From Syntrophomonas sp. (lineage in GTDB: Bacteria > Bacillota > Syntrophomonadia > Syntrophomonadales > Syntrophomonadaceae): a stretch of DNA of 6,580 nt. A model generated the notes under the pieces. That model saw only the letters and a program-made list of their open reading frames with translations, did not search any database and had not been told where the DNA came from. Each line of letters begins with the position of its first letter. Position 1 is the stretch's first letter. Below are positions 1 to 5,606 of the stretch, piece by piece. The stretch spans positions 1 through 6,580 of the forward strand of contig PWPP01000088.1 in NCBI GenBank assembly GCA_003558625.1, in the 5' to 3' direction. A program made the translations under genes and the position numbers.

Positions 1-813
1 GGCAGCACGGCCCAACTCCGGGAAACCACGGCCCACCTGATTAAGCTGGCCAAAAAGACCGATAAGGCTTTTTTTCTTATCGGCCACGTAACCAAAGAAG
101 GCATCATTGCCGGGCCCAAGGTTTTAGAACATATGGTTGATGTGGTCATCTATTTTGAGGGAGAAAAGAACTATGCTCTGCGCCTGATCCGGGGAATAAA
201 GAACCGTTTTGGCTCCACCGATGACCTGGCCCTGATGGAGATGAGTGCTGCCGGACTGATAGAAATCACCAATCCCGAAGCCATCTTTATCAACCATGAT
301 CAACCGGGCAGCGGCAGTGCCGTGACCGTCAGTTACGAAGGCAGCCGTCCCCTGCTGGTGGAGGTGCAGGCCCTGGCAGCACCTTCGGTCTCTGGGCCCC
401 CCCGGCGGGTTACCTGGGGGATCGACCAGAATCGACTGGCTTTAATCAATGCGGTCATAGAAAAAAAATGCCATGTGAGCTTAGCCCGGCATGATGTTTA
501 TCTGAAGGTTACCGGGGGTATTTTTCTAAAAGATTCTTCCGTCGATTTAGGCATTGCGGCCGCGGTTTTGTCCAGTTACTATGACCGTGCGATCCACGAG
601 GGAACAGCATTAATCGGTGAAGTGGGCCTGGGAGGGGAGATCCGATCGGTACCCTTTATGGAAAACCGTATCAGAGAACTCCGGAAAATGGGTTATAACC
701 GCCTTATTCTCCCTAGTGGTGCCCATAAGGTATTAGGCCGCCATGAGGTCATGCCCCAGGTATGGGAAATTGAAAACATCAAACAGTTAACGGATTATTT
801 GTTGGAGGGATAA
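1..813 (+). CDS. radA: DNA repair/recombination ATPase RadA, C-terminal part (5' end outside window)
   Basis: RadA (Sms) is a RecA-like ATPase that helps branch migration and processing of recombination intermediates in the cytoplasm. The frame is open from base 1, so the gene begins upstream. The 270 residues present start in the late ATPase core (GHVTKEG, then GPKVLEHMVD) and carry the RadA signature KNRFGS at bases 199-216. They continue into the Lon-protease-like C-terminal domain (SVDLGIAAAVLSS and GEVGLGGEIR). That domain is thought to be a non-proteolytic scaffold in this family. Family members are about 450-460 residues, so roughly 185 N-terminal residues, including the zinc finger and Walker A motif, are missing only because the window starts here. 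The ATG at 133 is an internal Met of the conserved core and not the start. Only 3 bp separate its TAA from disA, so the two genes form an operon. Identification is from recognised motifs and gene order. Confidence 0.96.
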   Translation, partial: GSTAQLRETTAHLIKLAKKTDKAFFLIGHVTKEGIIAGPKVLEHMVDVVIYFEGEKNYALRLIRGIKNRFGSTDDLALMEMSAAGLIEITNPEAIFINHDQPGSGSAVTVSYEGSRPLLVEVQALAAPSVSGPPRRVTWGIDQNRLALINAVIEKKCHVSLARHDVYLKVTGGIFLKDSSVDLGIAAAVLSSYYDRAIHEGTALIGEVGLGGEIRSVPFMENRIRELRKMGYNRLILPSGAHKVLGRHEVMPQVWEIENIKQLTDYLLEG

Positions 814-816
814 GAA

Positions 817-1887
817 GTGGCAGAGGATATTTATCGAAGTGGGTTTCGCAAATCGTTAAAACTGATCGCTCCGGGAACTCCCCTGCGCCTGGGCATTGAA
901 AATGTGCTACAGGCTAATACCGGGGGCTTGATTGTGGTGGGGGATTCCCCGCAGCTAGTCAAACTGATCAGTGGAGGCTTTTTCATTAATTGTGAATTTA
1001 GCCCGGCCCGCCTGTATGAATTGGCTAAAATGGATGGCGCCATTGTTATTGCCAGTGACCTTTCCAGGATCCTTTTCGCCAACGCCCAGCTGGATCCGGA
1101 CCCTGGAATTGAGACTTCAGAAACCGGATTGCGGCACCGCACGGCGGAAAGAGTAGCCATTCAGACCGGAGAACTGGTTATTTCCATATCCGAACGCAGA
1201 AAACTGGTTACACTCTACCAGGAACGGGCAAGCTATCGCCTGCGGGACATTGCATCGATTTTGATAAAAGCCAACCAGGCTCTGCAAACCCTGGAAAAAT
1301 ATCGCAATGTTTTGGGGCGGGAAATACAACGCCTGGGGATGCTGGAATTTGAAGACATGGTAACGGCAGCCGAAGTTTGTGAGGTACTGAGACGTTCGAT
1401 AAGAGTGCTAAAAGTGGCGGATGAAATAGAAAACTACATTGTCGAGTTAGGCTCTGAGGGCAGACTGGTAAAAATGCAGCTGGAGGAAATGATAGCCCAA
1501 GTTTTTGAGGAAGCCGTTCTCATTATCCGGGATTATTCCATGGCCGCGGACAAAGCTCCGGTAGAACTGATGAATAATATGATGACGGTGTATATTGAAG
1601 ATATCCCCGATCCCTTATTTATTTCCAAAATATTAAACTATGGCAGCAATGCCTATCTCGACCAGCACATATCCCCCCGAGGATACCGGATGCTGAAAAA
1701 ACTGCCCCGGATTCCGCAAGCCATTATAGAGAATTTGATCCGGCACTTTGATCTGTTGCGGGAAGTCCTCAAAGCTAGTATTGCAGAGCTAGATGAGGTA
1801 GAAGGAATTGGAGAAGTAAGAGCCCGTTCTATTAAAAACGGGCTGAAAAGAATGCATGAAAACCTGTTGTCAGAGTACTCGATTTAA
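817..1887 (+). CDS. disA: DNA integrity scanning diadenylate cyclase DisA
   Basis: DisA condenses two ATP into the second messenger c-di-AMP and slows when it meets branched DNA, linking DNA state to c-di-AMP signalling. The 356-residue length is normal for the family. The N-terminal DAC cyclase domain shows both hallmark motifs, DGA at residues 73-75 and RHRTA at 106-110, so the enzyme should be active. A helical linker covers roughly residues 140-290. The C-terminal RuvA-like helix-hairpin-helix DNA-binding domain includes VEGIGEVRA near residues 328-336. The start is GTG at 817, chosen because GGAGGGA (804-810) lies 6 bases upstream inside the end of radA. DisA is the regulatory partner of RadA in Bacillus, which fits the tight coupling. 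No clear U-tract terminator follows the TAA, and the next gene is convergent, so 3' ends of the two transcripts may overlap. Confidence 0.98.
   Translation: MAEDIYRSGFRKSLKLIAPGTPLRLGIENVLQANTGGLIVVGDSPQLVKLISGGFFINCEFSPARLYELAKMDGAIVIASDLSRILFANAQLDPDPGIETSETGLRHRTAERVAIQTGELVISISERRKLVTLYQERASYRLRDIASILIKANQALQTLEKYRNVLGREIQRLGMLEFEDMVTAAEVCEVLRRSIRVLKVADEIENYIVELGSEGRLVKMQLEEMIAQVFEEAVLIIRDYSMAADKAPVELMNNMMTVYIEDIPDPLFISKILNYGSNAYLDQHISPRGYRMLKKLPRIPQAIIENLIRHFDLLREVLKASIAELDEVEGIGEVRARSIKNGLKRMHENLLSEYSI
1821..1844. repeat. 8-bp perfect inverted repeat in the 3' end of disA
   Basis: AGCCCGTT (1821-1828) and AACGGGCT (1837-1844) form a perfect 8-bp stem with an 8-base loop. It lies in the codons for the helix-hairpin-helix region of DisA. 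No T-run follows it on either strand. It could help stop transcription of the convergent minus-strand gene, whose stop codon lies about 90 bases away, or it may simply be a by-product of the codons used. Confidence 0.35.
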
Positions 1888-1930
1888 TCTGGCCCTGGGA
1901 TGTCGAATGATCAGGACGATGGGGCTTAGA

Positions 1931-2329
1931 TCAGGTCATATTGAATATGCCCAGAGTGGAGGTCTTTTTATATTCCCGGATGAAAATATCATACATATTC
2001 ATATCAAATGCATTGCACAGGGCGGAAAAATAAAACAGCAGCTGGCCTAATTCATCATTAAGCAGTTCTTCACAGTCAGGGCAAAGTTTGCCCCGGATGT
2101 GGTTGTCAAGGTACGTCTTCAGTTCCTGGACCGACTGGGAATCGGGGGGAAAACCGTTTTTTTTCGCTTGGATGGAAATACAACCACATTCGGTGACGGA
2201 TTTGGTGATTCTGCAGCTGACCCGGCAGGAAGACGAGTTAAGCTTGCTTAAGATATCCAGCAGGCTGTAGTGACGGATCAATGAGTCTTCTACCAAACTT
2301 TGAAATGCTTCACATATTAGATCCTTCAT
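1931..2329 (-). CDS. conserved-looking cysteine-rich protein of unknown function, 132 aa
   Basis: I do not recognise this gene with certainty. It is convergent to disA and divergent from ispD. It is judged real because it has its own TTGACA/TATAAT promoter and an AAGGAGG site (2341-2347) 11 bases before ATG at 2329. The 132-residue product has no signal peptide or membrane segment, so it is probably cytoplasmic. It has eight cysteines (6, 35, 39, 48, 50, 83, 86, 105). CGC at 48-50 and CPDC at 83-86 look like a possible zinc or iron-sulfur site. The C-terminal helix pattern, with ELGQLLFYFSALCNAFDM from residue 93, faintly resembles the second metal-binding helix of MazG-type nucleotide pyrophosphohydrolases. 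However, the Asp expected in ExxD is Gln here, so catalysis by that mechanism is doubtful. I have an uncertain memory of similar short proteins in other Clostridia near disA. Function is unknown. Confidence 0.85.
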   Translation of the reverse strand: MKDLICEAFQSLVEDSLIRHYSLLDILSKLNSSSCRVSCRITKSVTECGCISIQAKKNGFPPDSQSVQELKTYLDNHIRGKLCPDCEELLNDELGQLLFYFSALCNAFDMNMYDIFIREYKKTSTLGIFNMT

Positions 2330-2351
2330 TAAGAGGAAATCCTCCTTAATG
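2327..2351 (-). promoter_or_regulatory. inverted repeat pairing the ribosome binding site with the start codon of the minus-strand gene
   Basis: Read on the plus strand, CATTAA (2327-2332) pairs with TTAATG (2346-2351), and GAGG (2333-2336) pairs with CCTC (2341-2344). There is one bulged base (2345) and a 4-base loop. In the minus-strand mRNA one arm holds most of the AAGGAGG ribosome binding site and the other arm holds the ATG. Folding would hide both, which suggests translational control; alternatively the palindrome is a DNA operator just downstream of the predicted transcription start. The pairing is seen in the sequence; the regulatory role is inferred. Confidence 0.5.
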
Positions 2352-2364
2352 TGTCATTTTTCTC

Positions 2365-2394
2365 ATTATATCCTCGAGGTTAAACATTTGTCAA
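2365..2394 (-). promoter_or_regulatory. sigma-A-type promoter of the minus-strand unknown gene
   Basis: On the minus strand a perfect -35 TTGACA (2389-2394) and a perfect -10 TATAAT (2365-2370) are separated by 18 bp. The predicted start of transcription is near 2358, which gives a leader of about 28 bases. Both hexamers match consensus exactly, so basal transcription should be strong unless it is repressed. Confidence 0.85.
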
Positions 2395-2519
2395 TCAAGG
2401 AAAGATGCACCCTGCCACCTATTGAGTTCGTTTTGGGGCTTTTGCCGGGCTTATCAACGGAGTGGTAGAAATCGAAATGAGGCCGTGACAATAAAACCGG
2501 GAAGCCATCGGGAGGTCAG

Positions 2520-2528
2520 TGTTATAAT
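2520..2528 (+). promoter_or_regulatory. probable extended -10 promoter for ispD-ispF
   Basis: TGTTATAAT is an extended -10 element with a perfect TATAAT at 2523-2528. No convincing -35 lies 16-18 bp upstream, which is tolerated by extended -10 promoters. Transcription would start near 2535, giving a leader of about 90 bases to the ATG at 2627 and excluding the upstream TTG/ATG at 2528/2531 as the start. The preceding stretch 2395-2519, between the divergent promoters, shows no convincing gene. Confidence 0.5.
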
Positions 2529-2615
2529 TGATGCAGGAAAACAAAACCCCTGTTCAAAAACCTGGCAGTAAAAGGGGGAAACAAAGGACAGCATCCCGGA
2601 GCAGTGCGGCAGGAA

Positions 2616-2620
2616 GGGAG
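2616..2620 (+). promoter_or_regulatory. ribosome binding site that decides the ispD start
   Basis: GGGAG in AGGAAGGGAG lies 6 bases before ATG 2627, an ideal distance. The competing upstream GGAGGT (2511-2516) is 11 bases from TTG 2528 and 14 bases from ATG 2531, and would add a basic, low-complexity 33-residue extension not typical of IspD. Confidence 0.65.
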
Positions 2621-2626
2621 CTTGTT

Positions 2627-3340
2627 ATGAAACCAAGTAGGAAGATAGGAGTGGTTATTGCCGCGGCCGGAAGCGGGAGTCGGATGGCTCATGAGATTAA
2701 TAAACCGTATTTGCTCTTAGCGGGAAAAGCGGTGATTAATTATTCTCTGTCTATTTTCATGGAGGTTCCCGAAATAAAACAGGTGGTCATCAGTGCCCGG
2801 CCCGAGGAAATACAATACTGCCGGCAAATCATCGCCTCCTCCATCAAGAGCGGGAAAGAGGTATCTGTGATTGCCGGGGGGGAGGAACGCCAGGATTCAG
2901 TATATCAGGGCCTACAGGCCCTGGGGAAGGACATATTCCTGGTGGTGGTTCATGATGGGGCCCGGCCCTTGTTTACCCCGGAGCTGCTGTATTCTCTAAT
3001 GGAGGCAGCAGAACAACACGGTGCGGCCATTCCGGGTGTAATCCCTAAGGATACCCTGAAGAAGGTAGAATGTGGTTATGTGGCCGAAACCCTGGACCGC
3101 AGCCGCATTGTTGCAGTGCAAACCCCCCAGGTTTTTGCGAAAAACCCCTTGCTTAAGGCCTATGCAAAGGCTTATGAAGCCGGTTTTTATGCCACCGATG
3201 ATGCTGCGTTATATGAGAAATATATGGGCCGGGTAAAAGTGGTGCCGGGTGATTACAGAAACATAAAAATTACCACCCCCGAAGATTTAGTCAGCGCCGC
3301 GTTATTTTTGCAGGAGAGGCAACAGAAATCACAGCCGTAG
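2627..3340 (+). CDS. ispD: 2-C-methyl-D-erythritol 4-phosphate cytidylyltransferase IspD
   Basis: IspD joins CTP and methylerythritol 4-phosphate to make CDP-methylerythritol, the third step of the MEP isoprenoid pathway. The CTP-binding signature GVVIAAAGSGSRM occupies residues 8-20 and supplies Arg19; Lys26 follows in NKPY. These match the catalytic Arg20/Lys27 pair of the E. coli enzyme. Further family motifs are VHDGARP (108-114), TPQVF (166-170), TDDA (190-193) and NIKITTPEDL (from 212). The 237 residues from ATG 2627 fit the usual length of about 230. The frame is open back to TTG 2528, immediately after a TAA, and would add 33 Lys/Arg/Ser-rich residues. I prefer 2627 because of its ribosome binding site and the promoter that overlaps the upstream starts. 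ispF follows after 82 bp. IspE, the step between them, is not encoded here, which is usual. Confidence 0.96.
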   Translation: MKPSRKIGVVIAAAGSGSRMAHEINKPYLLLAGKAVINYSLSIFMEVPEIKQVVISARPEEIQYCRQIIASSIKSGKEVSVIAGGEERQDSVYQGLQALGKDIFLVVVHDGARPLFTPELLYSLMEAAEQHGAAIPGVIPKDTLKKVECGYVAETLDRSRIVAVQTPQVFAKNPLLKAYAKAYEAGFYATDDAALYEKYMGRVKVVPGDYRNIKITTPEDLVSAALFLQERQQKSQP

Positions 3341-3345
3341 GATCT

Positions 3346-3378
3346 CTGAGGTCTTATGACCGGGGGATCAGGGTTTTT
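3346..3378 (+). terminator. weak hairpin plus T5 between ispD and ispF
   Basis: CTGA-GGTC (3346-3353) can pair with GACC (3358-3361) and TCAG (3368-3371). The loop is TTAT and a 6-base bulge, GGGGGA, interrupts the right arm. The run TTTTT (3374-3378) follows after two G. This could be a weak attenuator lowering ispF relative to ispD, but the interrupted stem makes it doubtful. Confidence 0.25.
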
Positions 3379-3422
3379 CATCTGCAAAAGAAGGAATCAT
3401 TCAGGAGAAGGAGGAGCCGGGA

Positions 3423-3899
3423 ATGCGAATAGGTACCGGGTATGATGTGCACAGACTGGTGGCAGGCCGGAAATTAGTCCTGGGTGGGGTTGAAATCCCT
3501 CATCTATATGGCTTGCTGGGGCATTCCGATGCGGATGTCCTGCTTCATGCTGTAAGTGATGCCTTGTTGGGGGCAGGGGCATGCGGAGACCTGGGACACC
3601 ATTTTCCCGACCGGGATCCCCGCTATAAGGATATCAGCAGCATCTTATTGTTGCGGGAGGTAGCTGCCATTATCTTAAAGCGGGGTTATAGCGTAGTGAA
3701 TATTGATGCTACCATTATCGCCCAGAAACCCAGGCTGACCCCTTTTATCCCTCAAATGTGTGTCAATATCGCCGCTGCTCTGAATGTGGACCCGGATCAG
3801 GTCAGTGTTAAAGCGACCACTACCGAAAATCTGGGCTTTGCCGGGCGCGAGGAAGGGATCGCCGCCCAGGCTGTTGCGTTGATCAGGGGCGGCAGGTAG
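3423..3899 (+). CDS. ispF: 2-C-methyl-D-erythritol 2,4-cyclodiphosphate synthase IspF
   Basis: IspF cyclises CDP-methylerythritol 2-phosphate to methylerythritol cyclodiphosphate with loss of CMP, the fifth MEP-pathway step. The family acts as a homotrimer with zinc at each active site. The 158-residue length is standard. The metal ligands are Asp8 and His10 in GYDVH, and His42 in GHSDADVLLHAVSDALLGA (33-51). GDLGHHFPD (55-63) follows. KATTTENLGFAGREEGI (130-146) contains the conserved TTTE and the GRxEGI end motif. The start is ATG 3423, with AAGGAGG (3408-3414) 8 bases upstream. It ends at TAG, and the same frame stays open for a further 47 codons. The normal family length argues that TAG is the true end. 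It lies in an operon with ispD, in the order conserved across Firmicutes. Confidence 0.98.
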   Translation: MRIGTGYDVHRLVAGRKLVLGGVEIPHLYGLLGHSDADVLLHAVSDALLGAGACGDLGHHFPDRDPRYKDISSILLLREVAAIILKRGYSVVNIDATIIAQKPRLTPFIPQMCVNIAAALNVDPDQVSVKATTTENLGFAGREEGIAAQAVALIRGGR

Positions 3900-3947
3900 T
3901 CACTGCAACGGCTGAGCAGGCAAAAAAGAGAGCCTAAAAATAGAGAA

Positions 3948-4043
3948 GTGGATCCCAAGATAATCGTCATGGAAACGTCCGCTTATACCCCGGCAGATGT
4001 TGGTATGCTTCTTCGGAGCCGGGGAAGTATAATTGTGGGATAG
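3948..4043 (+). CDS. doubtful 31-codon small ORF between ispF and gltX
   Basis: GTG at 3948 opens a 31-codon frame (MDPKIIVMETSAY... if GTG is read as Met) that ends at TAG 4041-4043. It is in the same frame as ispF, and no other stop lies between the ispF TAG and this one. There is no good ribosome binding site (only AGAGAA directly before the GTG), and the second half spans an inverted repeat. It may be a leader peptide, a decayed gene or chance. I recognise no homology. Confidence 0.15.
   Translation: MDPKIIVMETSAYTPADVGMLLRSRGSIIVG
3983..4032 (+). repeat. GC-rich inverted repeat just upstream of the gltX promoter
   Basis: TTATACCCCGGC (3983-3994) pairs with GCCGGGG (4018-4024) and TATAA (4028-4032). 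This gives a 7-bp GC core and a 5-bp AT base separated by a 3-base bulge (AAG), with a 23-base loop. No T-run follows on either strand, so it is not a normal intrinsic terminator for ispDF. Its right arm abuts the proposed -35 of gltX, which would suit a regulator site. The role is inferred. Confidence 0.45.
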
Positions 4044-4062
4044 TTCGAAAAAATGATATAAT
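4033..4062 (+). promoter_or_regulatory. probable gltX promoter with extended -10
   Basis: TGATATAAT (4054-4062) is an extended -10 with perfect TATAAT at 4057-4062. TTGTGG (4033-4038), 18 bp upstream, is a partial -35. Transcription would start near 4069, leaving a leader of about 35 bases and ruling out TTG 4071 as the translation start. gltX could also be reached from ispDF transcripts, since no terminator is evident. Confidence 0.6.
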
Positions 4063-4091
4063 GAGCCTTATTGAACAGAAACAAAAAACAG

Positions 4092-4097
4092 GGAGGT
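4092..4097 (+). promoter_or_regulatory. ribosome binding site that decides the TTG start of gltX
   Basis: GGAGGT lies 6 bases before TTG 4104. The frame is open further upstream to TTG 4071, but that codon has no ribosome binding site and would place this GGAGGT inside the coding region. Confidence 0.85.
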
Positions 4098-4103
4098 TAT
4101 ACC

Positions 4104-5549
4104 TTGGCTGATGTTAGAGTAAGATTTGCCCCCAGCCCCACCGGGCCTTTGCATATTGGAGGAGCCCGCTCGGCGTTATTCAATTACTTGTTTGCCGCCC
4201 ATCACCAGGGGGCACTTGTTATCAGAATTGAAGATACAGATATTGAACGGTCCCAAAGAGAATATGAAACGGAAATCTTAGAATCCCTGACCTGGTTAGG
4301 GCTGGAATGGAATGAGGGCATCGACACCGGGGGCGAATTTGCCCCCTACCGGCAGATGGAAAGACGGGATCTTTATCAGAACTTTTCCCGGGAGCTGCTG
4401 GATCAGGGGGGGGCATATTTCTGTTTTTGCAGCCAGGAAGACCTGGAAGCAGAGCGGCAGAGCCTGATGGAGGACAAGGGTATGCCTCTATACCAGGGCA
4501 AATGCCGTGAATTAAGCATACAGGAAACAGAACAAAGACTGGCGGAGGGATTTAAGCCCAGTATCCGCTTCAGGGTACCGGCCAATACCGTGTATGTGGT
4601 AGATGACCTGGTACGAGGCAGAGTAAGTTTTGACAGCGATAATATCGGGGATTTTATCATTATGAAATCTGACGGGATTCCCACCTATAATTTTGCCGTG
4701 GTGGTGGATGATCATTTAATGAAAATAACCCATGTGATCAGAGCCGAGGAGCATTTGTCCAACACCCCCCGGCAGCTGATGCTTTTTGATGCCCTTAATT
4801 TTAAACGGCCCCAATTTGCCCATATTTCTTTAATCCTGGGCAGTGACCGGCAAAAGATGAGCAAAAGGCACGGAGCCACATCCATGATCCAATACCGGGA
4901 AATGGGCTATCTGCCGGAAGCTATGTTTAATTTTCTGGCCCTTTTGGGTTGGTCTCCGGAAGGGGAAGAGGAGATCCTCAGTAAAGAGCAGCTGGTGCAA
5001 CAGTTTACCCTGAAGAGGGTAGCCCGACACCCGGCGGTGTTTGATGTGGATAAACTGAACTGGCTCAACCAGCAGTATATTAAACAAAAAACCATAACGG
5101 AACTAAAAGCCCTTTTAAAACCATTTCTGTTGCAATCCGATTTGGCTCCGGCAGTGGAAGCCCTGGATGATGCCAAATATGAGCTGCTTGTTACGGCCAT
5201 CCGGGATTACCTGGTGTGCCTGTCCGATGCCCCGGTCCACAGCCGCATCTTTTTTACCCCCCGGGATGAGGAACCGGAAGCAGCCGCGATCCTGCAGGGA
5301 GAAAAGGTTATGCAGGTATTGCAATATTTTTCCCGGGAACTGCCGGAAACAGACGGGGTTGATGAGATTGCCGGGTTTCTGAAAAGCATTGCCAAGAAAA
5401 ACAAACTCAAGCCCAAAGAAGTGTTTATGCCCTTACGATGTGCCCTGACCGGACAAACCAAGGGACCGGAATTACCTTATCTGATATCCATATGGGGCCG
5501 GGAGGAGACCCTTCGTCGTATGAAACAGACCATGAATCTATTATTATAA
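4104..5549 (+). CDS. gltX: glutamyl-tRNA synthetase (class I)
   Basis: This enzyme charges tRNA with glutamate. In Gram-positive bacteria without GlnRS it usually also mischarges tRNA-Gln for later amidation by GatCAB; the sequence here does not settle which type this is. The protein has 481 residues, a normal length. The Rossmann catalytic core begins RFAPSPTGPLHIGG, with the HIGH-type motif HIGG at residues 17-20. The KMSKS-type motif KMSKRHG is at 251-257. CFC (107-109) and Cys134 in GKC match the zinc-site region of bacterial GluRS. The C-terminal anticodon-binding helices end with the family motif ALTGQTKGPEL (about 447-457). The start is TTG 4104. The gene sits between ispF and cysE as in B. 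subtilis. No terminator separates it from the T-box promoter, so part of the transcription may continue into cysE-cysS. Confidence 0.98.
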   Translation: MADVRVRFAPSPTGPLHIGGARSALFNYLFAAHHQGALVIRIEDTDIERSQREYETEILESLTWLGLEWNEGIDTGGEFAPYRQMERRDLYQNFSRELLDQGGAYFCFCSQEDLEAERQSLMEDKGMPLYQGKCRELSIQETEQRLAEGFKPSIRFRVPANTVYVVDDLVRGRVSFDSDNIGDFIIMKSDGIPTYNFAVVVDDHLMKITHVIRAEEHLSNTPRQLMLFDALNFKRPQFAHISLILGSDRQKMSKRHGATSMIQYREMGYLPEAMFNFLALLGWSPEGEEEILSKEQLVQQFTLKRVARHPAVFDVDKLNWLNQQYIKQKTITELKALLKPFLLQSDLAPAVEALDDAKYELLVTAIRDYLVCLSDAPVHSRIFFTPRDEEPEAAAILQGEKVMQVLQYFSRELPETDGVDEIAGFLKSIAKKNKLKPKEVFMPLRCALTGQTKGPELPYLISIWGREETLRRMKQTMNLLL

Positions 5550-5569
5550 ATCATAATTCTATTATTATA
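5537..5569 (+). repeat. 12-base direct repeat, period 21, just before the T-box promoter
   Basis: TCTATTATTATA occurs at 5537-5548 and again at 5558-5569. The first copy overlaps the last codons and stop of gltX; the second ends 1 base before the -35. The 21-bp period is two helical turns, which suits tandem binding of a regulator. The AT-rich tract could equally serve as an UP element for RNA polymerase. Confidence 0.6.
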
Positions 5570-5570
5570 G

Positions 5571-5600
5571 TTGACACCTTTTTGCAACCTCACATATAAT
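5571..5600 (+). promoter_or_regulatory. sigma-A-type promoter of the cysE-cysS T-box transcript
   Basis: A perfect -35 TTGACA (5571-5576) and a perfect -10 TATAAT (5595-5600) are separated by 18 bp. Transcription should begin near 5607, at the base of T-box stem I. The strong consensus fits a leader controlled mainly by termination rather than by initiation. Confidence 0.88.
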
Positions 5601-5606
5601 AGTGAC

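Noticed and set aside
831..1329. Minus-strand frames under disA
   Set aside because: Antisense shadows of the DisA cyclase domain, which is fully explained by its own frame.
1936..1949. CATATT-G-AATATG palindrome near the end of the unknown gene
   Set aside because: It is AT-rich, too short in loop to fold as RNA, and lies in codons for GIFNM. The T5 downstream on the plus strand is not next to it, so it does not make a disA terminator.
1856..2050. Plus-strand 64-codon frame across the disA end
   Set aside because: It overlaps the disA 3' end in another frame and is antisense to the better supported minus-strand gene. It has no ribosome binding site or recognisable motif.
2424..2530. Possible small gene or yacL remnant in the gap before ispD
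   Set aside because: Translations in all frames are short, stop-interrupted or without motifs. The fragment ending LINGVVEIEMRP does not match the PIN/TRAM C-terminus as I know it.
4028..4033. Second TATAAT before gltX
   Set aside because: It lacks an extended TG and a reasonable -35 at 16-18 bp. The TGATATAAT at 4054-4062 is the better promoter.
4403..5461. Several minus-strand frames of 67-97 codons under gltX
   Set aside because: They are shadows of a strongly conserved gene and lack ribosome binding sites or recognisable protein features.
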